A DNA stretch of 64,000 nucleotides, taken from positions 9,754,114 to 9,818,113 of the forward strand of contig OW387149.1 in the NCBI GenBank assembly GCA_936440205.1, given 5' to 3'. Source of the stretch: Lepidonotus clava (taxonomy: Eukaryota > Annelida > Polychaeta > Phyllodocida > Polynoidae). The notes beneath the pieces were generated by a model. That model had not been told where the DNA came from. It worked only from the letters and a program-made list of their open reading frames with translations, and searched no databases. Every line of letters begins with the position of its first letter. Positions within the stretch are counted from its first letter, which is position 1. Shown here one piece after another: positions 1 through 64,000 of the stretch. The position numbers and the translations under genes were made by a program.

Positions 1-3000
1 ATCAGAAACAAAAGATATTTAAGCTGTCAAAAAAGCAAATGATGTATTGAGTATAGGGTATGTGAATGGAATATGGTTGAAGCTGATCACTCATGAGGTA
101 GATCGCTTTGTACTTTGCCTCCATTTCACAGATTTATGTGACAGACAATATTGGATGATGAGTCAGAGGGGAACTACCTATGGTAGCTCATATAAATAGA
201 TAAACCCAATGTGAGTATTGACAGACTGACTCAAATGTGGAACTTAGTTTCTGAATGGTTTTACTGCTTTACAAGTAAAGTAGTTAACCTTGACCCATGT
301 AAGGATGGTATGACTTTGAATAACTTGATTTCGCCTCTCTCCAGGTTTTTCATTGTTCGACCTTCTCTAATTAAAGTACACATCAGCTTTCGAAGACAAT
401 ATGATGTGCTATTGATGGAAGGGCATGAAAAAAAGAGAAGTCTGTGGTGTATTCATTGTTAGTTTTTTAGTATTAAGAATCAAGTTAAAAAGAGAGCCTT
501 TTGAGACCTGAGCTAAAATTTGAGACATCCTTAAGATATTTTTTCCCCAGGTGTTTTTTTCCCTCTCACTAGTTCAGAAGAACAGTGATTGGTTATGTGT
601 AAATATCAACAAACATGAGTGCTTTTAGGCAGACTGATAGTAACAAACCAATAAGAATTCATTATGCAGTAAGGATAAAACATACACTTGTAAGCTTTTA
701 GAGGCAAATAGTATATTTATTTTAGTAAAAAAACTGTATTGCGAAAATATATGTACTGGTGTTGCATTTTTGTTGGATTGTGTCAATTAAGCCATTATTT
801 TTATTGGATATGAGGCACAGACTATTGTTTTTTGTTTTGTTTTTGTCTTGTAAAATTTGTAAATGGACATGTATGCATACTTGTTGATTTAAGCCTCCTG
901 CGAAATAGTTAGCAACTGAACCCAGAAATGTTTTGAAAATATTTAAGCATTACAAGAAAAAAGAATGCTTTTGCGCTGTAATGCCATAGGAAAAATAAGA
1001 TAGCTGATATAAGTGCTGACTCCCCTAAAAGACTTAACTACATGCGAACTATGTGTTATGTATTATTGTACATACTTGATTATGGGTGACCTATTGATGC
1101 ATTACAATTAGTCAATCCAATGAAACACAACAAACCTAAAACTATTGTGATACAAAATGTTTTGTGTTTCTTGATTAACTGAGAAACGAAATCCAGCAGT
1201 TCAAAGCGATGCACCACAATTTACATATGCAGTGAAATTTGTTTTAGAAAAAGCTGCAAATAACCCAGCAAAATTTGCTTAATGTTGATACAATGAATTT
1301 TACTACATTAATTTTGGTTGTTAATCTGATATGCGTTTAATGTATACCTATTTTAAATACTATATGCCCAGTAATAGACCTTGGCTACTAAAATATGCTA
1401 ATGTTTTCAATTTACCTTCCAGTAATGATGGACAGCATTGTCTTAATCACTCTGCATAATATTCCTAATTATATCTGATAATGTTCTGACACCCTTTGTA
1501 TATAGATGTACTTTTGTAAAAAGAAGAAAATTTAACACATAGCAGATAAAGTCATTAGAAATTGTGTAATGAGAGAAAAACATCCAATCATATTCTACAA
1601 TTTACAGAAATTGTTAAGAGTAATGCTGACTCTAGGTTCTACTTTTCTTAGCATTGTTGCTGCTGCCAACATAGAAAGATTGTCACATGCCTCTAGTTGT
1701 CTCATGATTGTTGTGTTAGCAACCATTGGCAATGTCAAAGAAATATATTTTCCAAGTAGTTTTCATTCGGTTACCTGAACCGCTTGCAAGCTTCAGTGCT
1801 TATGTGCCATACAAGAAAGTTGCTTGTTCAATAATAGTCTTGTTTCCCATACAATATTACATACTATTTTCTCTAATATATATAAGATTAACAAAATAGC
1901 AATTTTTGAAAAATATAAACTGCCTACTATTATGTACAACAGATATTTTGTGAAATAGCAGATGTTTTTTTTTTATCAATATAACATGTTTCTCAGCAGT
2001 CATGAGGTTCATTCAACCTCATTTACTGTAATTGGTGGTAATTTCATCCGGCACTTTTAAAGTAGCCAGTAGTAGAAAATTGATTTATAAAGTAGAATAT
2101 ATGATTCTATGACAGAATGGTTTCTCTTGGGAGTACACAATTCAAAGAGAATGAAGTTGCAATGGATAAAATAATAAGATTGATTCAATTGTCTTGATAC
2201 ATTTTTATCAGACCAACTCTATTCAAATATACCCATGATAGTTGTTACCATCTGTGGAGAAAGGTATGGAACAATAATAATTTTTGATAAAATATGTACT
2301 GCAAAATGTTTAATTCCAAAATTCAAGATCAAGCAAGACCTTTTAAAAATTATTTTAATACTGTACAATTAAGTTCAAGTAACATTCTTAATTTCAAACA
2401 TCATCTTTTTAAATTTCGCATGAAGAAAAGTGGATTGCCATTTACCATGAAATTTTATGTTTATAAATATCTTTAGCATTTAGTTACATAGGCCTACATT
2501 AAGCAACACCTAAGATCTTATAATTTTGGTATGTTTCCATTTTTCATGACAAAATTTGCTGTTGACTTGCAAATTGCACAATTTATTTGAGGAAGTACAC
2601 CAAAAATTGTTTGATCTTGGATCAAGATTATGAGATGTCATATTTCAATTTCCAGATATTTTCCTTGATGTAAAAATGAAACCTTTCATTGTGTGCTGAG
2701 ATGTTGAGGAAAACTACTATTTTTTTAAAATAAAAACAATCTATGGATCCATAAAAAGACTTTCCACAGAAGATGATTTGTTTGAAAGAAACTTCTTATA
2801 CTTATTCATCCTTGCTTTGAACACCAAGTTTGTTGAGGAAACCTTTGTTTCCACATCCCTGTAATTAATGAAACTGGTAAAAACTCAAGTTGATGAAAAT
2901 TTCCCTTTAAATGTTTCTCCTTTAAAATGTTCTCTGTATACTTTGTAAATATTGATAAAGCGGTACAACTGCGAATGTACACATGCTTTTGTAAAGGGGA

Positions 3001-3916
3001 AATTTAGGCACATCCAAAGAAGCATCCCCCTTTTGATAGTTACAGTGGAAGGACATACTGTCAAGAGCATGGAACAGTAGTCCCATAACAGTAAATACCA
3101 TTTTGTAAGTGGAATGTCAACTGAAATTGACCTGAGAGGAAGAATATACAGAACAAAAGTGATTAAGGGTACATCTCTCCTTAGACACCCTCACCATCAA
3201 GAGTCAGTGGAAAATATTATTTGTTTCCAGACATTTCTGACATACAATACATGAATATGTTCACCCACTTTCATATCAGTACCCAATTGTAAATTGTATG
3301 TCCTGCAAAGAAGATGGTAGACTTTTGTATCCAAATCTGTCCAACTTGTTGCCCAATGGATGTTTTCTTTTGTGAAGCAGTTGAATAGCTTCCAAATTGA
3401 TCTTTCTAGTTTCAGCAAATCAGTAAAGCAGCATATAGCAACAAACTTCCCCAGAAAATCACATATAATTATGTGTAATGTAAATGAAGTATCAATGAGT
3501 CCTTATTTTGTAGGGCGGAATATGTGCGCCTATAACATTTCACGCTTACAGCGTGCAATTTGTCACTCACTGTAAACTGAAGTCGACCTTCATGGAAAAT
3601 AAACTTGATCCAAAGAATATTGGGTTGTTGTTATATTATAATACTTTACCTTGATTTCTTATAGTTATTGACACACAATATCAAGGTTATCGATGGTTAG
3701 CATTGACGATCGGTTTGAGAAACCAAAGAGCTCTGGTTTTTCGATTTTATTGAAAGAATTAGACTTCCGATATAGATTTACCTTTTGGTAAAGATTTTTA
3801 TTTAGTATTAGATCCAGTAAAGACATGAGAACTATTCAATTAGTTTGAGTATATCGATGTATCAATTAAACAATCAGTTTGAGTAAACCGAAGAGCTTGG
3901 GTAATTTTTTTTAAAA
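1..3916. other. AT-rich DNA without recognisable gene; possible 3' end of an off-window plus-strand transcript
   Basis: Only short open frames occur, none resembling a known protein. A plus-strand AATAAA at 3598-3603, followed by a GT-rich stretch (ttgggttgttgtt) near 3620, could be the end of a long 3' UTR of a convergent gene whose coding part lies before the window. This is a guess from one signal. Confidence 0.2.
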
Positions 3917-5060
3917 GAAATCCCCATGACATCTCAATGACATCCAAATGTCATTTCTATGACATCCCAGTGACATCATTATATGACATGCCAATGCCAT
4001 TACTATGACATCCCAATGACATGCTAAGAACATCCCATATCTAAGAAATCTCAACGACATCCCAATTTACATCCTGATGACATCCCCAGGACATCTAAAT
4101 GATATCAATATGACTTCCAATTGACGTCCCAGTGACATCCATATACATGCCAATAACATCTACATGACATGCTAATGATACCCCTATGACATCCCCAAGA
4201 CATGCCAAAGATACCCCATGAGATCCGAATGACATCCCTATGACATCAGAATATCATTTTTTAAGAAGAATACTTTATCAAAGTGGTAATGTGCATTGTA
4301 GGTTTTCAAGTATATCCACAATAGAGTAGTTACAATTGGATTACGAGATGTTGTATCTTAAACATCGATATGATATTGCAATGAGATCAATATGACATCC
4401 AAACAACATCCCCATGACATCCAAATTACATCTCATTTACATCCTAATGACATGCCAATACCTCCCTATGCCATATCAACGACATCCCTATTACATCACC
4501 ATAACATGCCAAAAACATCCCTGTGACATCCAAATGACATCCCATCAACATCCTAATGACATCCCTAAGACGTTCCAATGATATCCCATTGACATCCCAA
4601 TTAGACATCCATATGATATCCCAATGACATCCCAACAATACCCCAATACCATCCCTAAAGCCCCATACCCACTAGGCAACTTTAGCGGCAACAGGCGACT
4701 GGGAGAATTGGCTGATTCTCCCAGTCACCTGTAAGTATAGTACATTGGAATGAGCATGTTTGATCTGAATCAGTGCTAAAGTCGGCCGATTCTAGGGGCA
4801 TAATCAGCCGATTTTAGCACCGATCAGTCGGCCAACTTGGTCAAAATCGCCTAGTGGGCATTGCACTTTAGACTTCCCAATGACATCCCATTAACATTCT
4901 GATTACATCCCTAAGACATCCCAAAGATATTTCTATGACCTCCCTATGACATCAAAATGACATGAAATTGACATCCCAATGACATCCCCAAGACATCCTG
5001 CAGACCTCCCATTGACATCCCAATGACATTCAAAAGACATCCCAATGTCTTCTCTAAGAT
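3917..5060. repeat. 12-bp minisatellite, consensus GACATCCCAATG
   Basis: Tens of degenerate copies of a unit close to GACATCCCAATG run through this stretch. They are interrupted by unique AT-rich DNA at about 4250-4390 and by a family C MITE at 4657-4870. The unit is a multiple of three, so incidental open frames appear (for example minus 4444-4638), but these have no gene support. Confidence 0.9.
4657..4870. mobile_element. MITE family C, inserted in the minisatellite
   Basis: Family C is about 215-235 bp, with terminal inverted repeats around AAAGCCCCATACCCACTAGG and its complement, and internal copies of CGGCCGATTTTAGCACCGAT. Here both ends are visible and minisatellite units continue on both sides. 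Confidence 0.8.
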
Positions 5061-5864
5061 TTGCTCTTTCATTAATATTAATCAATTAATTACTATTAAT
5101 TATCAATGATTGTTATGAGTAAGTAAATATTCAAAAAAACAATTTTGTTCATTATTTTTTAGCCAGAAATGACAAATGTATTCTGTTTTCAATGTGGAGA
5201 CCTGAAAAGGATAGTTTCTCATAGCTTATGAAAATCTCATGAACTTTAGTTTCCATGGCAGCAAAATAAAATGAATTATGTGAATAACCAAAATATGGGC
5301 AATTTAGATAATTCATTATATTTCATAGATATTATTATCATTATGTTCTATTGACATTCAAAATATGGATAAATTCCATCATGATGGAATGTCTTGGGTA
5401 TGTTAATGAATTCCACAGAAAAAGTTGGTTTAACGCAAAATTATAACTATTTTTCATAAATCTACTCATATCTCCTTAAATATTAGGTTAATGATAGCAA
5501 TTATAGAAACTTCTGAGGACCCTTTTCCATCGGTTGGTCCATTTCATCAGAAAAAGAATGAATTCTAGCTCAGAAATTTAAGGGTCATTAGTGTCTCAAT
5601 GAATGAAGGTTTATTGTGCGAAAACAAGACTTTCCAATTTCTGTTGCTTACAAAGAACTGTATGTAACAATTAACGGTTAGGAAGAGGCAAACTATTATT
5701 ATATCAAAATTGTGAATAACATGAAGTTAGGCTTAGTTAACTTTAGAAAGAAAGGTGAATTACCTATTTCTTAAAGCCATACATACTCACCAATAATTCT
5801 TTTCAAATCTGCAAATCAACAAGTATTTAAATGTAGTCAACTGGGAGTAAAAGACAAGACTTAT

Positions 5865-8800
5865 GTTCATCCTCATTTAAAATAACGACTTTATTACAGT
5901 TCAACAATCCTGGAATGCAGTACACTGGTTGTTGAACTTTGTCTCCATATAACTCTCCAATCTATATCATATTCACCTATGTTTTGCTTAAAAATATAGT
6001 ATGTATATCTATATATTTTGTTTATCTTTAGATTTAGTAGACTATAATGTAACCTCACACCACCAATAGCATAAAAGCATCAGACACTTAACTATTCTTT
6101 CATCCTTAGGCAAGACCTTACACAACATAGACATTATACAGATAGTAATGTTACATGATCAATTAAGTGTTAATCTGATGACAAATTCATTATTTCAAAT
6201 CTTAATTTTACAACACTCTCAGCTGGTCCTGTATGGTCCTACCATACATGTACTACCATCTATGGCAGAGAATAAGAAATAGGTATTCCTGGGGTTGCCT
6301 TCTACTGTTATTAACTCTTAATGTATACAGGACAAAATCCTTTGGGTCCATGGCCTTTGAGAAGTTGTAGACCAAACTAGGAGTAACCTGTGTGAAACAT
6401 GCTTGGCAATAAGTCATAACCCTGAAGTAAAACACAATAACATTTGAACCCAGGACATTTAGATAGGCAGATAGGTGTCCTCCTTCAATCCTGATCAACT
6501 CAGTAACATGTCTGTTAAGATAGGTGGTATGCACTAGCAGTGATTCTTTTTTTTTATTCAAAACAGAATGCAGAAACTGCAATTTTATTCACTAATATAG
6601 AATCCCAATGATTTGATCATTTAAACCTATATGTGCAAGATCTATACTGCAAGAGCTTAGGTGCAACACTAAAAATAAGGATGTTAAGTAGTAAGGAAAT
6701 TGCACTATCCCTTTTGGGGTAACAAAGAGTCAAAGCTATCTATTTCTCTTTTAGTACAAGGAAATAAACTGGAATGGATACTTGTCTGTGCTAATGCTGT
6801 TCCATTTAAGGTAAGTGGCAAGTCGAAGAACTTTGAAAAGCCTCCTAAAGCGTGGGAATGTATTGGGAGAAAATATCTTTGGATATGTATAGTACAATCT
6901 ACACGGTTACTTCACAATGCTTAGCTTACCCATCAGTATCCTTCCTAGATTTTGGGGGTCTTCATCATAAAACTTCAATTTGGCCCCATTTCCCCAGCTT
7001 ATTCATTTTCAATCCATGCAAATAGTACAATAGGTGGGGGATTAAAATGTAGGGCCTATACTTTTAGTAACTAAAAATCAGTCACTGATAACTTTCTTAT
7101 GATTAGTGACTCACGATTAGCAATTCCTTCTGTCCCAAAAATAATGATCCTCAAACAGGGACTGTCATGTTAAAAAAGTTTTGACAGATGCAATTGCTAA
7201 TTCTGAAACACATGTCATAACCCAATAATTAGTGACTGCTAATCTGATAAGTTACAAAAATATAGATCCAAATATACCAACATGATTGACGGGTGACGCC
7301 ATAAGCGACACTATGACTCTGTAAGTATTGTCCAACTCTCCAGGGCTGGTGTGTAAGTCTTGTACAAGATTACCTACCAGCTAAATGCCCAAACATAAAA
7401 ATACTCATCCCTCAAAGAAACATCAATTTACAAGTTTCATACTTATTTTTGCTTCAAGACAATGTGGGAATATGCTTATCATTCCGCACATAACAATTCC
7501 TTACTAAAGCAGCAAATCCACCAGGCATTTTTCATCTAACAGGCTGATAGACCTGTGCTAAAATCGCAGGTAACAAGTTTATTCCAAAAATAATCAGCTG
7601 ATTTTTGTGTCAGTTTAGATAAAACATGTACATTTCAATACATCATTCTGATGGGCAATCAACTGAAATCATGATTGGCGAGGTCAAAATTGCCTTATTG
7701 GGTACAAAGCTTAAGAACCATCTTTCTTCATAATATTACCTAGACCTCTCTCCTAACCGTCTTTATAACACGAAGATTAAATAGCAAATTTTGCTCTTAA
7801 TCTATCATCATGACCAACTAGTGGGTCAACAAGTTCTTACGATGAACTATAGTTCACTGAACTATAGTTCTACCATACAAAATTCAATTTAATGGAAGTA
7901 CAGAAGACAAAGACATTCATATTAGAAATGGTAGCAACTTATCTTTAGATCAAAGGTACCTATTACTTGCATCCATATTTGTGGTGGTAAATGAATTACT
8001 TTCTGACCCCAGACATCCAGAGTGGAATAAAAACTTCAAAACAAACATTTTCAAAATTCTTGTGGTTGTAAAGTATCCTATATACTAGACTAGGAAGTAC
8101 CTTGAGCTTACACCTAGAAATTCCTTTGTGTCACTGAACTACAGAACTAGAGGCTCAGATAGGCTTAATTGGAAAACATACCTTGGATAATTTTTGACAA
8201 ACTCTATGCAGGGGCTAAAACAGAAGTAGGTTAATAGAATCTGCCACCCTTTCAGGGATATTCTACAAGTTGATTAGACTTAGACATTAATCTAAGAGAA
8301 CCAGTGCTAGCCTTGGGCCTCAAAGTAAATGCTAAAATAGTAAGCCACTTCCAAACTCTGTATTATGTCTAAGTTTATGTAGGCATTAAACATTTGAACA
8401 AATTTTTCCTAGAATGGCATAGGACCCTTTGCTCCCAAATCACTTGTACAACCTTCAACCAAAATATGAATATATAATATAGTATGATAATATAGAAGAT
8501 TTATCTTAATTGTATATAACTAGTCAACAGTCATTGAAATATATGATACCCTTTGGTGTAGAATTACAGCAGCTGTTGGCAGTATACTAGAAGTGTATAA
8601 TACAGGAAAATATACTAGTGTCTTATGCAGAGACTTATAATTATAGAAATACATGTATGTTTGGAATTCTAAACAAAAATGATATGTGGTCTAGTTGTCC
8701 ATACATTAGGACGCTTTTGCAAGCTTATAGTTGAACCTGAATGTTTTTGTCATGCTTCAAAAATATTGTATTTACAGTCCATTCTGTGTTTTACTTTCTA

Positions 8801-9550
8801 AATAACTATGCAGGAACCTAATTCTGATAAGATAAATACATAGAACATAATTGATAGTTTTAGGAAAATTATCTACGCACTTATGCTTTTTATAATCATC
8901 AAAAAATGGTTTAATGCTAACCGATACCTTATATTTTGATCCTTACTACATTGAAACTTGTATATGTTGATGAGGAAAAAGCTTTCCTCAAAGGTTTAGG
9001 AATCTTACAAACCTTTTAGGAATCTTACAAACCTTTACTAATATAGATTTTATTGTATACATATCTCACAGTGTATTCAAAATACTGGTGGTCCATGCAT
9101 TGTTTTCTACATCAAATATAAAGGACTTTCATCATTTACATCTATCGTCCTGCATACTTGTAAAAGGCAGTTTAAGTGGCAGTTTATTGCTCCATTCCAT
9201 CTCAATATACACATTGCCACCATGTGAAGAAATATGTATATACAGTCCAACCTGATTCCCAGAATGCTTAAAACAACATATCAGAATTTAAGCAAAATGT
9301 TCATATAATAAACCCTGTAAACTCTTGGGAAAAATCAAGTCAAACACTTAGTATCTGGAAAATAAATGCTATGTAAACTCTGGTCAGCTGTAATAATACT
9401 AAAGCCTTCAGTTACTGTACAATATGATTTAAGTAAAGTGCTTCATAAAACTTATAACATGAACTTGTAAAGTTCCTTGTCAATCTGTATAATATCCTGG
9501 GATTTTTTTTGCTCTATCAAAACAGTTCTCTATGTACTACATCATTACTG
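5865..9550 (-). other. putative 3' UTR and downstream flank of LRP2, extent unresolved
   Basis: AT-rich DNA without any coding frame I recognise follows the stop codon. AATAAA signals on the minus strand occur at 9183-9188 (nearest) and at 5890-5895, among others. Which one is used cannot be told from the sequence. A diverged family C MITE lies at about 7515-7710. Confidence 0.3.
7515..7710. mobile_element. MITE family C, diverged, inverse orientation
   Basis: It shares the internal order gattttTGTGTCAGTTTAGAT then acatgtacatttcaata, which is the reverse of the copy at 4657. The ends are degraded. Confidence 0.55.

Positions 9551-64000
<54,450 letters not shown>

Noticed and set aside
3917-5060. 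CRISPR-like array
   Set aside because: The units are head-to-tail 12-mers without spacers in an intron-bearing animal genome, so it is a minisatellite.
6253-6582. 109-codon minus-strand open frame as a gene downstream of LRP2
   Set aside because: No recognisable domain, low-complexity DNA at its start and no supporting splice or promoter context.

Overview
The window is animal (metazoan) genomic DNA with an AT-rich, intron-rich and repeat-rich background. Almost all recognisable coding sequence belongs to one gene on the minus strand: the 3' (C-terminal) half of an LRP2/megalin-type giant LDL-receptor-family endocytic receptor. I traced 47 exons from the window edge (63974-64000) to the stop codon at 9551-9553. 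All introns are GT-AG and every exon phase chains without a break, giving about 7.27 kb of coding sequence (about 2,420 residues). Dense MITEs, a tRNA-derived SINE and short introns suggest an invertebrate, probably marine, but the species cannot be fixed from the sequence.

Protein order from N to C, reading down in coordinate: end of a YWTD beta-propeller (64000-58971); an EGF (58264-58139); a second propeller (57330-46775); an EGF plus a cluster of ten LDL-receptor class A (LA) repeats (45651-37686); two EGFs (37304-36459); a third propeller (35416-32480); an EGF plus a cluster of eleven LA repeats (31007-21704); two EGFs (20870-20598); a fourth propeller (18437-14656); two juxtamembrane EGFs (13878-12776); a transmembrane helix (12100-12010); and a tail with one FxNPxY sorting signal (11041-9551). 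The 10 then 11 LA clusters fit LRP clusters III and IV. The short EGF stalk and the tail identify LRP2 rather than LRP1.

The unusual feature is in the introns. At least six exons have extra partial copies of themselves next door, always including one exon edge. Two copies downstream of the exon at 16274-16500 still have an acceptor, a donor and an open frame and would be frame-preserving cassettes of 123 and 120 nt. The exon at 51111-51232 has an upstream copy giving an in-frame 126-nt extension. The exon ending at 32480 is followed by about eleven copies of its tail and donor.

Introns also hold many short terminal-inverted-repeat elements, called families A to G and M here. Families A, B and G were seen in only one orientation relative to the gene, whereas family C occurs in both. 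Two clusters of a short GGACGCGG...CCGCGTCC hairpin repeat, a 2.4-kb CAGGGG-ended transposon, a piggyBac-like TTAA element, a tRNA-SINE and a gag-like fossil fragment are also present.

Positions 1-9550 hold no gene I can support. They contain the putative 3' UTR and downstream DNA of the receptor, a 12-bp minisatellite (3917-5060), and a possible polyadenylation signal of an off-window plus-strand gene near 3600.
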